Source of the DNA: Parabacteroides gordonii MS-1 = DSM 23371
GTDB lineage: Bacteria > Bacteroidota > Bacteroidia > Bacteroidales > Tannerellaceae
Assembly (NCBI RefSeq): GCF_000969825.1
Contig: NZ_KQ033919.1
Coordinates: 1 to 64,000 of the forward strand
DNA: 64,000 bases
Reading direction: 5' to 3'
Below, in pieces: positions 34,581-45,383 of this stretch. A model generated the notes under the pieces. The model saw only the letters and a program-made list of their open reading frames with translations, was not told the DNA's origin and ran no database searches. Within the stretch, counting starts at the first letter, position 1. Every line of letters begins with the position of its first letter. A program made the position numbers and the translations under genes.

Positions 34581-36479
34581 ATGGATAAAAACACATTATT
34601 AGGTTTTCTGCTTATTGGTATTGTTTTATTTGCATTCAGCTGGTTAAACAAACCGACGCCTGAGCAGTTGGAAGCGCAGCGCCGTTATCAGGACTCGATC
34701 GCACAGATCGAACTGGCTAAACAGCTTGATATGCAAAAAGAGGATAGCAAGAGCATTGCCGATAACTCTTTTGATAATCTGCCGGACTCTGTGAGAGAAG
34801 CCCGGCTGAAAAGTAATTTCGGGGTATTTGCCGATGCCATGACAGGTACTGACGATATTACTGTATTGGAAAATAGCCTGATCGAACTTCATGTCAGCAA
34901 TAAAGGGGGACGTATCTCTTATGCCCGCCTGAAAGATTATACAACGTACGACGACAAACCGCTGATCCTTTTCGAAGGAAAAGATGCATCGCTCGACTTT
35001 ACGTTGGTAACGGCAACCAACCGTGTGCTGAATACCGGTGAAATGTATTTTACTCCGGTAAAGACACAGGATCCGAATCAATTGATCATGCGCCTGAACA
35101 CGGGTGAAGGCAGTTCGCTGAACTTTATCTATACGATCAAGCCGGACGATTATATGGTTCAGTTCGATATTAAGGGTTCCGGCCTGAACGGTGTATTGGC
35201 ACCGAGTACAACGGCGTTGGATATGGTCTGGAAACAGAAGATCCGCCAGCAGGAGCAGGGTATTAAATATGAAAACAGATATACTGCCTTGTATTATAAA
35301 TTCCTGGCTGATGGCGTTGAACAGTTGAGCGAAAGCAAAAGTGAGGATAAGAAGGTGTCAGGCCGTCTGAAATGGATCGGTTATAAGGATAAGTTCTTCT
35401 CATCCGTCATGATCTCCGGTGAAGGTTTCGAGAGTGCTACTTTCGACTCGAAGATGGTTGAGGCCGACGGTATCGTCAAAGAATTCAAGACTGCTACGGC
35501 GGTTCCTTTCGACCTGAGAGGAAACGAACCTACTACTTTCCGTTATTTCTTCGGACCGAATAGCTATACCTTGCTGAAATCATTCGATAAAGGGGTTCCT
35601 ACCGACGATCAGTTGGATCTGGAACGTCTGGTTCCGCTGGGTGCAAGCGTATTCCGCTGGGTGAACCAGTATTTTGTTATTCCGATGTTCGACTTTTTGG
35701 GAAAATATATCAGTAGCTATGGTCTGATCATCTTCCTGATGACCATTATCGTGAAGTTGATCTTATTCCCGCTGACGTATAAATCTTATATGTCGTCTGC
35801 CAAGATGCGCGTACTTCGTCCGCAGGTAGAAGAGCTGAATGCGAAGTATCCGGGACAGGATAAGGCAGTGGAACGTCAGCGTGCGACAATGGAGCTGTAT
35901 AGCAGGGCCGGGGCGAGTCCGATGGCCGGATGTATCCCGATGTTGTTGCAGATGCCGGTGTTGATCGCCTTGTTTATGTTCTTCCCGTCGGCTATCGAGC
36001 TGCGTCAGCAGAGTTTCCTTTGGGCGCATGACTTGTCAACGTATGATGCGATCTTCAGTTGGAATAAATATATTCCTATTATTACTCCGTATTTCGGTAA
36101 CCATATCAGTCTGTTCTGTGTGCTGATGACGGCAACCAATATCATATATACGAAATATAATATGGAAATGACCAATACCGGACAACAGCAGATGCCTGGT
36201 ATGAAGGCGATGATGTATATGATGCCGTTGATGTTCCTGGTGTTCTTTAACCAGTATGCATCCGGTCTTACTTACTACTACTTTATCTCCACTTTGTTTA
36301 CGATCGTCCAGACACTGGTGTTCCGTTATACGATCAATGAAGATAAGTTGCTGGCTAAGTTGGAAGCAAACAAAAAGAAGCCGCAGAAGAAATCCGGTTT
36401 CATGAAACGTTTGGAAGAAGCACAGCGTGCACAGCAGGAACAGTTGAAGAAGCAACAGGAGCAAAAAAAGAGAAGATAA
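34581..36479 (+). CDS. yidC: membrane protein insertase YidC
   Basis: Inserts and folds inner-membrane proteins. 632 residues: an N-terminal anchor (LLGFLLIGIVLFAFSWL), a large periplasmic beta-supersandwich domain (about 70-350), then the conserved five-span core from about residue 370. The core has PLTYKSYMSSAKMR, the cytoplasmic helical hairpin (QPVEELNAKYPGQ-like region) and GCIPMLLQMPVLIALFMFF. The C-terminus is a Lys/Gln-rich ribosome-binding tail. It is coupled to pyrG and ends before a strong terminator. Confidence 0.96.
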   Translation: MDKNTLLGFLLIGIVLFAFSWLNKPTPEQLEAQRRYQDSIAQIELAKQLDMQKEDSKSIADNSFDNLPDSVREARLKSNFGVFADAMTGTDDITVLENSLIELHVSNKGGRISYARLKDYTTYDDKPLILFEGKDASLDFTLVTATNRVLNTGEMYFTPVKTQDPNQLIMRLNTGEGSSLNFIYTIKPDDYMVQFDIKGSGLNGVLAPSTTALDMVWKQKIRQQEQGIKYENRYTALYYKFLADGVEQLSESKSEDKKVSGRLKWIGYKDKFFSSVMISGEGFESATFDSKMVEADGIVKEFKTATAVPFDLRGNEPTTFRYFFGPNSYTLLKSFDKGVPTDDQLDLERLVPLGASVFRWVNQYFVIPMFDFLGKYISSYGLIIFLMTIIVKLILFPLTYKSYMSSAKMRVLRPQVEELNAKYPGQDKAVERQRATMELYSRAGASPMAGCIPMLLQMPVLIALFMFFPSAIELRQQSFLWAHDLSTYDAIFSWNKYIPIITPYFGNHISLFCVLMTATNIIYTKYNMEMTNTGQQQMPGMKAMMYMMPLMFLVFFNQYASGLTYYYFISTLFTIVQTLVFRYTINEDKLLAKLEANKKKPQKKSGFMKRLEEAQRAQQEQLKKQQEQKKRR

Positions 36480-36507
36480 TATCTCCTCTGATATAGCAAT
36501 AAATGCG

Positions 36508-36549
36508 AAAGGTGTGTCGGCCCTACAGGGTGCAGGCACACCTTTTGTG
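36508..36549 (+). terminator. terminator of pyrG-yidC
   Basis: AAAGGTGTG (36508-36516) pairs with CACACCTTT (36537-36545) and is followed by TTGTGT. It is 29 bases after the yidC stop. The group II intron begins about 100 bases further on, so it did not insert directly at this terminator. Confidence 0.75.
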
Positions 36550-37220
36550 TTTCTAAAAAGTTGAACTTACTGATAAAAAGCTTGCATATTTTGATCGGAT
36601 TATTGAATTTGAATGGGAGGGAGATCATTTTATTATATAATATTTATGTGCGCCCGTAAAGGTTGCATCGTAAACATCTCTTTGGCAAGAGATTAGGAAA
36701 GTGTTCTTTGAAAATAACCTATCATCAGCCGACTTATCTGTTTTCGGGAAAACTTAACCGAGCAGGGAGTGTAGCATGTCGGAAAAGTCATAAGTCAGTT
36801 AGTTACCAAACTGCGACTGAATGGCGAGATGAAAAGATAGATATGAGGATAAAGTCCGAATTGATTAAACGATAGTCCGAGTGGTTCCCCTTTAGGCTAT
36901 GGCGTAAGGTAACTATCAATCGCCATATCGTGATACTACTTCAGTGTATAGGTATGAATGTAGCAAGAACTTATCACGACACAACCGCAGTAAGCGAGTG
37001 AAGGACGGAAGTCGTATCCGACAATCTATCATGCCAACAGTTACGATGTAATAAACGGGGATTACCTATCCCGAAGTGCCGAAAGGCTATTAGGTTTGAC
37101 CTATGAAAATTCGGAGTGGTAACGGAGCTTCCATAGTAGTCCGAGCAAGGTAACGCCTTGTACATGGCGAAGGGAAGCAGCTAATTATTAATACAATTAA
37201 CGGAAAATGTGAGAGACATT

Positions 37221-39032
37221 ATGAGAAGTCCAGAAAGAGTATTAAACAGTCTATCAGAACACAGTAAGGATGTAAGCTACAAGTTTGAACGTCTTTACAG
37301 AATTTTGTTCAATGAGGAAATGTTCTATGTTGCCTATCAGCACATCTACGCCAAAGAGGGCAACATGACTAAAGGTTCGGACGGTCAGACCATTGACAAC
37401 ATGAGCCTGAAACGAATTGAAAAGTTGATTGATACGTTAAAAGATGAAACGTACCAGCCCCAACCGTCAAAGAGGGTGTACATACCGAAGAAAAACGGTA
37501 AGAAAAGACCTCTTGGCGTACCGACTTTCAATGACAAGTTAATACAAGAAGTAGTAAGAATGGTATTGGAAGCCATATACGAGGGAAATTTTGAATACAC
37601 CTCGCATGGGTTTCGACCCAATCGAAGCTGCCATACTGCATTAACTCACATCCAAAAGGAGTTTAGCGGTGCAAAGTGGTTTGTAGAGGGAGATATAAAA
37701 GGTTTCTTTGATAATATAAGCCATGATGTATTAATAAACATACTCAAGGAGCGCATTGCGGACGAACGCTTCATACGCTTAGTACGCAAGTTTTTGAAAG
37801 CGGGATATATCGAAGAATGGCAATTCCACAATACTTACAGTGGCACACCGCAAGGGGGTATCATCAGCCCGATATTGGCTAATATATACCTTGACAAGCT
37901 GGATAAGTATATAAAGGAATACATAGCCAAATTCGATAAAGGGAAGAAACGAAAATTCAGTAGAGAAAGTTTGGACTTCGGCAATGCAAGAAAACGTATT
38001 GTGCGAAGATTGAAGTCCGTAAAAGACGAAAGGCAAAGGGTAAAGCTAATCCTTGAACTGAAAGCAATAGAACAAGGACGGGCTAAATATCCCAATGGCG
38101 AAGAAATGGATGCCGATTACAGGAGAATGAAATATGCGAGATATGCAGATGATTTTCTCGTGGGAATTATCGGAAGTAAGCAAGATGCGCAACAGATAAA
38201 GGGAGATATTAAAAACTTCCTTGCTGATAAACTGGCATTGGAACTGTCTGATGAAAAGACACTTGTCACCCATACCGAAAGACCTGCCAAGTTTCTCGGA
38301 TATGAAATTACTGTAAGAAAGTCCAACGACCAAAGACGTGATAAACGGGGTAGATTAAGAAGAACCTATGGTAAAAGGGTCTGCTTGAATGTCAGTATGG
38401 AAACTGTCCGTAAAAAACTGTTCGATTGGGGAGTCTTGGAAATGACAAACCGTAACGGAAAGGAAATATGGAAACCGAAATGTAAATCGGGACTGATATT
38501 CAATGACGACCTTGAAATCCTTGATAGCTATAATCGGGAAATCGTGGGTTTCTATAATTACTACTCCATAGCCAACAACTGTGCCCATGCCTTGAATAAT
38601 TTCAAGTACATCATGGAATACAGCATGTACAAAACGTTTGCAGGCAAATATAAGTGCCGCACACGCAAGGTAAACAAGAAATATCGTAAGAACGGTAGGT
38701 TTATCATAAAGCACATGACTAAAACAGGTGTAAAGGAAAGATACTTTTACGACGGTGGCTTCAAACGCAAGAAGCCCACCTATAAATCGGAATGTGACAC
38801 CATGCCACGAACAATTTATACTGCGGGGCGGACAAGTCTTGTTGAAAGGCTGAAAGCCCATGAGTGTGAATTATGTGGAGCGACAGACGACCTTGTTATG
38901 CACCATGTAAGGAAACTAAAGAACTTGCAGGGTAAGGAAAGCTGGGAACGACACATGATTGCCCGCAAACGCAAAACGATTGCCGTGTGCAGGAGTTGTC
39001 ACAAAAAGATACATGACGGAAAGATAGACTAA
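37221..39032 (+). CDS. ltrA: group II intron reverse transcriptase/maturase with HNH endonuclease
   Basis: The intron-encoded protein that assists splicing and retrohoming. About 603 residues from the ATG at 37221 (a GTG at 37209 is also in frame; GAGAG upstream suits the ATG). The RT palm shows GVPTFNDKLIQEVVRMVLE, SHGFRPNRSCHTAL, VEGDIKGFFDNISHD, SGTPQGGIISPILANIYLD and the catalytic ARYADDFLVG (YADD intact). Maturase domain X spans about residues 390-500. The C-terminus is an HNH endonuclease (CELCGATDDLVMHHV and CRSCHKKIHDG). All catalytic residues look intact. Confidence 0.95.
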   Translation: MRSPERVLNSLSEHSKDVSYKFERLYRILFNEEMFYVAYQHIYAKEGNMTKGSDGQTIDNMSLKRIEKLIDTLKDETYQPQPSKRVYIPKKNGKKRPLGVPTFNDKLIQEVVRMVLEAIYEGNFEYTSHGFRPNRSCHTALTHIQKEFSGAKWFVEGDIKGFFDNISHDVLINILKERIADERFIRLVRKFLKAGYIEEWQFHNTYSGTPQGGIISPILANIYLDKLDKYIKEYIAKFDKGKKRKFSRESLDFGNARKRIVRRLKSVKDERQRVKLILELKAIEQGRAKYPNGEEMDADYRRMKYARYADDFLVGIIGSKQDAQQIKGDIKNFLADKLALELSDEKTLVTHTERPAKFLGYEITVRKSNDQRRDKRGRLRRTYGKRVCLNVSMETVRKKLFDWGVLEMTNRNGKEIWKPKCKSGLIFNDDLEILDSYNREIVGFYNYYSIANNCAHALNNFKYIMEYSMYKTFAGKYKCRTRKVNKKYRKNGRFIIKHMTKTGVKERYFYDGGFKRKKPTYKSECDTMPRTIYTAGRTSLVERLKAHECELCGATDDLVMHHVRKLKNLQGKESWERHMIARKRKTIAVCRSCHKKIHDGKID

Positions 39033-39042
39033 AATTAGTGGA

Positions 39043-39076
39043 GAGCCGGATACGCTGAGAGGTGTAAGTCCGGTTC
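39043..39076 (+). ncRNA. group II intron domain V
   Basis: A 34-base hairpin beginning GAGCCGG and ending CCGGTTC, with an AGAGGTG internal region. This is the catalytic domain V of a group II intron. It lies 10 bases after the maturase stop. Confidence 0.85.
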
Positions 39077-39226
39077 GGGGGCGAGCATTTGGAAACCTAC
39101 CATAGAAATATGACAAGGCGCTGGGTGCTTAGCCTACATATTTGCAACACTAGGCAGTAAGTCATTTTATGGTTGTTAGGTTGATGTTGACGACTTTTTT
39201 GATTGGATTCTAAATAATTAACCAAG

Positions 39227-40060
39227 ATGAATAAGAGGGAAAGACTTTTACAAGGAGTTATAACTGGGATCTTTGTATTGTCATGTATCGTTTTTTTCCA
39301 GTTTTTCGATTCGAATCATTTGTTTGATAAAGAGCAGGTGGTGGGGTTATCATTCCTGTCGGATGCTGTGTCGGAATGTATGGATAAACCGGCATGGCTG
39401 GCTTGCGCTTTGGCGAAAACTCTTTTGTCACTGCTGGTGCCTGTTGGAGGAGGAGCTTTACTGCTTACTATTATATTGTTATTGGAGTGGTGGGTATTAA
39501 CAGTCATTCTGAAGCGGTTTAATGTAGGGGAGATGGCTTTCTTATATGCTTTATTTCCTGTCGCCCTGGAATGGGGTACTTATTGCAGTCCGAGCTATCA
39601 TCTGGCTTCTATCCTGTCTTTGGTTCTTGTCCTGTTGGTGTTTTGCGGTTATACACTCATTAAAAATAAATGGCTGTCGATGTTGTCGGGGTTTGCCTTG
39701 TTGTTTATTGTGTACAGCCTGGTGGGTAGCAGGTTGTTTATCTTTGTTATCCTGGTGTTGCTGTATGAGGCGGAGATTGGAGAAAAACGATGGGTTTACT
39801 GGGCTTTACTGTTGATAACGGGAACTGTATTACCCGAATTCCTGAAAAGCGTGTATTCTCTTTCTGAGGCACAGGCTTATCAATATCCGCATCCGTGGCT
39901 TCCGGCATTCTTTCCGGGTATAGCGGTCGCCGGTGTATTGGTCGTTATTCAATTCAAGGCAATCCGGAACATGCGTGCCAACGTATGGTCGGTATCCGTG
40001 ATGTCCGGACTGCTGATATTAATTGTGATATCTTCTGTGCTTAGCCATGCTGTTTCTTAA
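39227..40060 (+). CDS. multi-pass membrane protein of unknown function
   Basis: 277 residues, about eight hydrophobic spans (for example [74 protein letters not shown]). No catalytic motif is recognised. The N-terminal layout, with an early FDSNHLF motif, resembles the first half of large Bacteroidales membrane proteins (DUF6057-like), so a shortened relative is possible but unproven. The group II intron ends 89 bases upstream and may have replaced or split its promoter. The 3' end overlaps kdsB on the other strand by 20 bases. Confidence 0.7.
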   Translation: MNKRERLLQGVITGIFVLSCIVFFQFFDSNHLFDKEQVVGLSFLSDAVSECMDKPAWLACALAKTLLSLLVPVGGGALLLTIILLLEWWVLTVILKRFNVGEMAFLYALFPVALEWGTYCSPSYHLASILSLVLVLLVFCGYTLIKNKWLSMLSGFALLFIVYSLVGSRLFIFVILVLLYEAEIGEKRWVYWALLLITGTVLPEFLKSVYSLSEAQAYQYPHPWLPAFFPGIAVAGVLVVIQFKAIRNMRANVWSVSVMSGLLILIVISSVLSHAVS

Positions 40061-40799
40061 GGAAAGCCAGGGCTTTCTCCATATCTTCAGGTGTGTCGAT
40101 ACCGATTGTTTCCTGTGAGGTGATGCCGACTTTTATCTTATAGCCGTTTTCAAGCCACCGGAGTTGTTCGAGGCTTTCGGCCAATTCGAGCGATGATTGG
40201 GGCAGGCGGGTGATCTCTTTTAATGTATCGGCACGGTAGGCATATAAACCGATGTGCTTATAATAGGTATGGTTGGGCAACCATTCCCGGTAATTCTTAC
40301 CTCTTAGATACGGTATGATCGATCGGCTGAAGTACATGGCTTCACTGTTTTTATTCAGAACGACTTTCGGGGAATTCGCATTGAACAGCGTTGTCTCGAA
40401 ATCATCGTCCGGACGGAACGGTTTTACCAATGTGGCTATCTGTGTGCCGGCATCGGTAAAGCAGGCCTTCAGTGTTTCTATTTGTTCCGGCTGGATAAAA
40501 GGTTCGTCTCCCTGGATGTTGACAACGACATCATATCCCAGGCCTACTTTGGTATAAGCTTCGTAGCAACGGTCGGTTCCGCTCTGGTGCTGGTCGGATG
40601 TCATAACGACTTCACCGCCGAAGGCTTTTACCGCAGCTTCTATGCGAACATCGTCGGTCGCAACACATACAGCATCCAGAACATCTTTTACCTGCTCATA
40701 AACGCGTTGTATCATGGGTTTTCCGGCCATGTCGGCCAAAGGCTTCCCGGGGAAGCGGGTCGAGGCATATCTTGCCGGTATAATTCCGATAAATTTCAT
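40041..40799 (-). CDS. kdsB: 3-deoxy-manno-octulosonate cytidylyltransferase (CMP-Kdo synthetase)
   Basis: Activates Kdo with CTP for lipid A/core synthesis. 252 residues with [24 protein letters not shown] at the N-terminus (nucleotide-binding loop), [10 protein letters not shown] (metal-binding Asp), [17 protein letters not shown] and a C-terminal [11 protein letters not shown]. Length is normal. It lies 26 bases downstream of the antiporter gene and is probably co-transcribed with it. Confidence 0.96.
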   Translation of the reverse strand: MKFIGIIPARYASTRFPGKPLADMAGKPMIQRVYEQVKDVLDAVCVATDDVRIEAAVKAFGGEVVMTSDQHQSGTDRCYEAYTKVGLGYDVVVNIQGDEPFIQPEQIETLKACFTDAGTQIATLVKPFRPDDDFETTLFNANSPKVVLNKNSEAMYFSRSIIPYLRGKNYREWLPNHTYYKHIGLYAYRADTLKEITRLPQSSLELAESLEQLRWLENGYKIKVGITSQETIGIDTPEDMEKALAFLKKQHG

Positions 40800-40825
40800 A
40801 CTCCGTTTGTTTATATATTTAATTA

Positions 40826-43087
40826 CTATTTCACTGTTTTTCCTTCACTGAGGCGTACTACTTTCTCATGTTCGCCTACGATCCAAACGATGTCGCCTTG
40901 TTCGAATACGGTCGTAGGAGGAGGGTTTTTGATGGAACGGGCGTCCCGCTCGATACCGATCACCAGGCAACCCGAATTGTCGCGTATCCCGGATGCGAGA
41001 ATGGTTCGTCCGATCAGTCCGGAGCCTTCGCTGATAAAGAATTGCTCCATATTGACCTCTTTCGTTTCCTGGCGGTTATTCAACGATTCCTTATAACGTT
41101 CTTCTATATAATGCCGGAAATGGTTCAGGTCGTCGTCTGCACCGACTACGATCAATTTGTCGAACGGGTAAAGCCGCTCGTTACCGCCCGGTATATTGAT
41201 ACGGCGGTCGCCCCGGATAATGGTAACGATATTGACGTTGCATTTTTGCCGGAAGTTCAGTTCCATCAGGGTTTTGCCCATACTGGGTGAGTTTTGTTTC
41301 ACCTCGAAGTCCGCCAGGTGAAGGTCGCGCTCCAGCAAGTGGCTGGCAAATTTCTGTTTGATGGGGGCATTACGTTCGCTTTCCATTTCCCGGGCTGTCA
41401 GATTGGTAAAGAAATGACGTTCCATCAGGATCGATTGCTTTTTAAGCCATTTGGAAAGGATCACGAGCGTTATTACTGTGGCGGCGATGGCAATCGCTAT
41501 TCCTGCGGCAGCGTTCAGCAAACGTGCTATGGGGAGCATCACAAGACCTATGCATAATACAATACGTAATACGATCAGGGAAACCAACGGGCCTCGGTTG
41601 TATTTGCTGTCGTGCCAGAGTTGCTGGTATTCGGCGGAATGATTCTTTTTCATCATGATGGCCCTGAGCATCGGAGATATCATGATAAGGATCAAGACTA
41701 ATGAAATCACTTCTCCCCGTATGCCAGGCAACTTGCTGATGATGAACGGTGCGACGAATTGCAGCCAGATAAAGATCAGTACCAGTGTTACGGCGGTATA
41801 AGTTCCGACAATGCGCATCAATGCTTTTAGCAGTTTGTTCCAGGCACTTTTCTGCCGGATGGTATTCGAGCCGGAGGAATAACGTTCCAGGAAGCTCATC
41901 CAGTTGGCCGGAATGGTACGTTCGGCTATTTTATAGGCAGGGCCGGCCATCCGTATCATATAAGGGGTAAAGAAAGTCGTGATGACGGAGACGGCGACAA
42001 CGATCGGATAAAGGAAATTATCGGTCACGCCTAATGTCAACCCCAGGGAGGCAATGATAAAGGCGAACTCACCGATCTGTGCCAGCGAGAAACCGGATTG
42101 GATGGCTACCTTTACTGTCTGTCCGGATAACAGCACTCCGAAGCTACCGAATAATATCTGTCCGACCATCACGACGATTGTCAGTATCAGGATCGGTATT
42201 TTATATTCCCAGAGCAATACCGGATCTATCAGCATACCGACCGAAACGAAGAAGATGGCTCCGAAAAGGTCTTTTACCGGTTTTACAATATGTTCGATAT
42301 GTTCCGCATCGATTGTTTCAGCCAGGATCGATCCCATCACAAAGGCTCCCAGTGCGGAGGAGAAACCGGCTTTAGTGGCGATCATCACCATGCCGAGACA
42401 AAGACCGAGGCTGACGATCAGTAAAGTTTCGTCGTTAAGGAATGTCCTGGCTTTTTTCAGGAAAGAAGGGATCAGGTAAATTCCCACGACAAAGCAGAAG
42501 AGCAGGAAAACGCCCAGTTTGACCACGCTGTCCAATAGCTCCATACCTTCGACGTGCTTACTGACAGCCAGGGTGGAAAGTAGCACCATCAATAAGACGG
42601 CGAAGAGGTCTTCCACCACCAGTATACCGAAGACAACGCCGGCAAACCGTTGGTTGCGCAACCCCATATCATCGAATGCCTTGAATATGATTGTAGTAGA
42701 CGACATCGAGAGCATCCCGCCCAGGAAAAGGCTGTTCATGTGTCCCCAACCCAGCGACATACCGGTGATATATCCGAACGTCATCATGCCGATCACGACC
42801 GTTATCGCTCCGATAACAGCAGTCCCGCCTACCTTCATCAGTTTTTTGAAACTGAAATCCAATCCCAGTGCGAAAAGCAGGAACACGACACCTATATCCG
42901 CCCAGATACGGATACTTTCTACATCTGAAACAGTGGGAATCTCTTTTATAGCCGGTCCGGCCAGAATTCCGGCAACAATATAACCTAATACGACCGGTTG
43001 CTTTAATCTCTTGAAAAGCAAAGTGACAAACCCTGCAGAAATCAATATTACTGCCAGGTCAGAAATTAATGGAGGAATCTGCGACAT
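40826..43087 (-). CDS. CPA2 family cation:proton antiporter with regulatory TrkA-C domains
   Basis: 753 residues. The N-terminal 400 form a 12-13 span KefB/NhaA-type exchanger ([38 protein letters not shown] with the acidic motif, [14 protein letters not shown]). A second hydrophobic block (about 430-560) follows. Two RCK-C/TrkA-C domains come next (about 590-655, 665-745: [60 protein letters not shown]), expected to sense a nucleotide or ion. Likely K+/H+ or Na+/H+ exchange. It has a divergent promoter with the next gene. Confidence 0.9.
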   Translation of the reverse strand: MSQIPPLISDLAVILISAGFVTLLFKRLKQPVVLGYIVAGILAGPAIKEIPTVSDVESIRIWADIGVVFLLFALGLDFSFKKLMKVGGTAVIGAITVVIGMMTFGYITGMSLGWGHMNSLFLGGMLSMSSTTIIFKAFDDMGLRNQRFAGVVFGILVVEDLFAVLLMVLLSTLAVSKHVEGMELLDSVVKLGVFLLFCFVVGIYLIPSFLKKARTFLNDETLLIVSLGLCLGMVMIATKAGFSSALGAFVMGSILAETIDAEHIEHIVKPVKDLFGAIFFVSVGMLIDPVLLWEYKIPILILTIVVMVGQILFGSFGVLLSGQTVKVAIQSGFSLAQIGEFAFIIASLGLTLGVTDNFLYPIVVAVSVITTFFTPYMIRMAGPAYKIAERTIPANWMSFLERYSSGSNTIRQKSAWNKLLKALMRIVGTYTAVTLVLIFIWLQFVAPFIISKLPGIRGEVISLVLILIMISPMLRAIMMKKNHSAEYQQLWHDSKYNRGPLVSLIVLRIVLCIGLVMLPIARLLNAAAGIAIAIAATVITLVILSKWLKKQSILMERHFFTNLTAREMESERNAPIKQKFASHLLERDLHLADFEVKQNSPSMGKTLMELNFRQKCNVNIVTIIRGDRRINIPGGNERLYPFDKLIVVGADDDLNHFRHYIEERYKESLNNRQETKEVNMEQFFISEGSGLIGRTILASGIRDNSGCLVIGIERDARSIKNPPPTTVFEQGDIVWIVGEHEKVVRLSEGKTVK

Positions 43088-43105
43088 GCTTTCATTCTTT
43101 TTCCG

Positions 43106-43136
43106 TTGGCAAAGTTAGACATTTATTTTAATTTTG
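43106..43136. promoter_or_regulatory. overlapping divergent promoters
   Basis: Plus strand: TTG (43106-43108), 20 bases, TAATTTTG (43129-43136), serving the gene at 43158. Minus strand: TAACTTTG (43117-43110), serving the antiporter at 43087. The two -7 boxes are 11 bases apart, so the promoters probably compete. Confidence 0.65.
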
Positions 43137-43157
43137 CTGGTCAAACAGTATGCCAAA

Positions 43158-43814
43158 ATGAAGAAGAAACATCCGATAGAAGCATTGATTGAACAGGGCG
43201 AGCATCAACAACTCGATTTTAAGTTCGAAGTAAGCGACAGTAAGAAAATTGCCCGTACTTTGTCTGCTTTTGCCAATACCGATGGCGGTCGGTTGCTGAT
43301 AGGAGTGAAGGATAACGGAAATATATCCGGTGTCCGGAGTGAAGAAGAATATTACATGATAGAGGCTGCTTCGAAGATGTACACCCGTCCGGAAGTCCCT
43401 TTCGAGGCTACCCGTTGGGAGATAAACGGGAAGACGGTGCTGGAGGTTTATATAGCACCGAGCAGTGAGAAGCCCCATCTGGCCCCTGACAAAGAAGATA
43501 AATACAAAGCCTATATCCGTGTGGCGGATGAAAATATCCTGGCTAATGAAGTTCTCATGCTATCCTGGGAGAAGAAGCATAAGCCGGACGGTACTTTGCT
43601 GAAGATCAGCAAACCCGTCGAACGTTTGTTTGTTTATCTGGATGAACACCCATATATAAATGTAAGCCAGCTTTGCCGGATTGGCCGCGTAAATTACTAC
43701 ACGGCCAAAAATATTCTGAGCGATCTGCTGGCGATCGATGCCCTGCGGTATGTAGTGGTGGATAAACGCATCCTCTATCAGCGCATACCGGGAGAGGATA
43801 AGCTTTCCTTATAA
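43158..43814 (+). CDS. AlbA_2/Schlafen-type putative DNA-binding protein
   Basis: 218 residues from the ATG at 43158; a TTG at 43134 is in frame but lies inside the -7 box. Residues about 5-110 form the AlbA_2 domain (formerly AAA_4): ESxxLDFK-like HQQLDFKFEVSD, SAFANTDGGRLLIGVKDNG and YIRVADENI. The C-terminal part is winged-helix-like (NVSQLCRIGRVNYYTAKNILSDLLAI). Related proteins are often annotated as ATP-binding or helicase-like, but there is no P-loop. A transcription-related role is likely; the target is unknown. Confidence 0.8.
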   Translation: MKKKHPIEALIEQGEHQQLDFKFEVSDSKKIARTLSAFANTDGGRLLIGVKDNGNISGVRSEEEYYMIEAASKMYTRPEVPFEATRWEINGKTVLEVYIAPSSEKPHLAPDKEDKYKAYIRVADENILANEVLMLSWEKKHKPDGTLLKISKPVERLFVYLDEHPYINVSQLCRIGRVNYYTAKNILSDLLAIDALRYVVVDKRILYQRIPGEDKLSL

Positions 43815-45194
43815 ATGCAGTGTTTCTACATATACCTGGGCATTCTCAAAACGCACGACTTTCACCTTCGTCCCTTTTTCGATAAAACCGGAATCGGATA
43901 CCCCGTCGTATAATTCGCCGTCGATCATTACTTTCCCGGAAGGGCGGAGCACCGTAAAGGCTGTCCCTTCCTTTCCGATAAGCGGAGCGAGGGAAGGAGA
44001 GGAGTGGGCTTCCTCCAGGTCTTTGTGGAGTGCCACTTTTCGCATCAGCCCTTTGGTTCCGATCTTATTGGAGAGCCAGATCATCAGGACGAATCCGAGG
44101 CCGAGACCAACCAGTACTGTCAGGCAGGCTTCCCCTATCTCTTTGGTAGAAACACCATCAAAGTTGAAATCCGTGTTATTGAGTAAGCTGAGGGTCAGGC
44201 CGGCAATCAGGAAAATAATTCCGCTGATCCCGGCTATTCCAAAGCCGGGGATAACGAATATCTCCGCGGCTATCAGCAGCAAGCCGATGACAAATACCAG
44301 TATTTCCCAGTTCTGGGCCAGCCCGTCCAGATACAACGGGGCGAAGTAGAGGATGGCGGCGACAAGGGCAGCGGCCGACGGGAACCCTAATCCCGGCGTT
44401 TGCATTTCGAAGTAGATCCCTCCTATAATAATAATGATAAGAAGTGATTGCAGCATCGGGTTCATCAGGAATCCTTTCAGGTCGTCGAACCAGGATGGCT
44501 TGTATGTTTTCAGCTCATAGGTATCGTATCCGAGATATTGGGTGATCACTTCATCCGGTGTTTCTGCGATCCCGTCGCAATAATGCCATTGCAGGGCTTC
44601 GTCGGCGGTGAAGGTGAGCACTTTCCCCGTATCGATCAGGTTGGGGACAACTACGCGCTCGTCTACCATTGCTTCGGCAATCAGCGGATCTCTTTTCCAT
44701 TTATAGATGGTGTCGTTCCCCTGGATGATGGTGTCTTTTCCATGTGCTTCCGCGGTAGAGCGGATCATGGAGCGCATATACGACTGATATTTATCAGGCA
44801 AAGCGGCTCCGGTTTGGTTGACGACCGTCGCTGCACCGATATTGGCCCCCTTTCTCATAAAGATTTTTTTACACGCGATCGAGATAAGAGCTCCGGCCGA
44901 AGCTGCGTTATTATCGATAAAAACGTAGACGGGAACAGGGTTGTACAGAATGGCGGTACGCATTGAATCTGCCGCTTCGAGTAATCCTCCATACGTATTC
45001 ATATGGATCAGGATTGCATCGGCACCCAGTGAGTTGGCCTCTGATAAACCGTTACTAAGATAAATACGGGTTGTATTATCTATCTCCTTCTTTATATCGA
45101 TCTGATAAATGAGCGGAGTGTCTTTAGCTACTGATTTAAAGGCTGTTGTCAGTAGTAAAAATAGTATCCATAAGAATCCTGAATTTTTCATCAT
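43809..45194 (-). CDS. NfeD family protein with ClpP-like serine protease domain
   Basis: About 462 residues from Met-Met at 45194 (a longer frame to 45308 has no signal before it). The signal peptide ends SVAKD. A ClpP-class periplasmic serine-protease domain follows (DAILIHMNTYGGLLEAA, NAASAGALISIACKKIFM with the Ser nucleophile in SAGA). Four membrane spans come next (about 285-400) and a C-terminal OB-fold NfeD domain (LIGKEGTAFTVLRPSGKVMIDGELYDG). Such long NfeD proteins act on stomatin-like partners in membrane quality control. No stomatin (slipin) gene adjoins. The stop overlaps the neighbouring gene by 6 bases. Confidence 0.9.
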   Translation of the reverse strand: MMKNSGFLWILFLLLTTAFKSVAKDTPLIYQIDIKKEIDNTTRIYLSNGLSEANSLGADAILIHMNTYGGLLEAADSMRTAILYNPVPVYVFIDNNAASAGALISIACKKIFMRKGANIGAATVVNQTGAALPDKYQSYMRSMIRSTAEAHGKDTIIQGNDTIYKWKRDPLIAEAMVDERVVVPNLIDTGKVLTFTADEALQWHYCDGIAETPDEVITQYLGYDTYELKTYKPSWFDDLKGFLMNPMLQSLLIIIIIGGIYFEMQTPGLGFPSAAALVAAILYFAPLYLDGLAQNWEILVFVIGLLLIAAEIFVIPGFGIAGISGIIFLIAGLTLSLLNNTDFNFDGVSTKEIGEACLTVLVGLGLGFVLMIWLSNKIGTKGLMRKVALHKDLEEAHSSPSLAPLIGKEGTAFTVLRPSGKVMIDGELYDGVSDSGFIEKGTKVKVVRFENAQVYVETLHL

Positions 45195-45383
45195 TTTGTC
45201 TAATTGTCTATACTTTTTATACATTGTTGAAAATTGTAACTCGTAACTTGTAAATTTTGTAATTCTGCAAGTCTTAAACTTGCAAATACTGTTCATTCTC
45301 AGCGACATTTACTATAAATATATTAAGTTACGGTTTTTAATATTAATATTCCTCAAAGGGTTATTTATTTCAGGAAAAATACC

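Larger units (their letters stand above)
36648..39137 (+). mobile_element. group II intron, apparently full length
   Basis: The 5' end is GTGCGCCC at 36648, the GUGYG consensus. About 550 bases of structured, non-coding domain I-III sequence follow. The reverse transcriptase/maturase gene lies in domain IV, then domain V (39043-39076) and domain VI, with paired arms GGCGAGCA and TGCTTAGCC and a bulged A near 39131. The 3' splice site is AC at 39136-39137 or AT at 39138-39139. The frame is intact and catalytic residues are present, so the element may be active. It lies in intergenic DNA between yidC and a membrane-protein gene, on their coding strand. Confidence 0.9.

Noticed and set aside
36663-36875. 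A 70-codon frame before the maturase gene
   Set aside because: It lies in the structured RNA part (domain I) of the group II intron.
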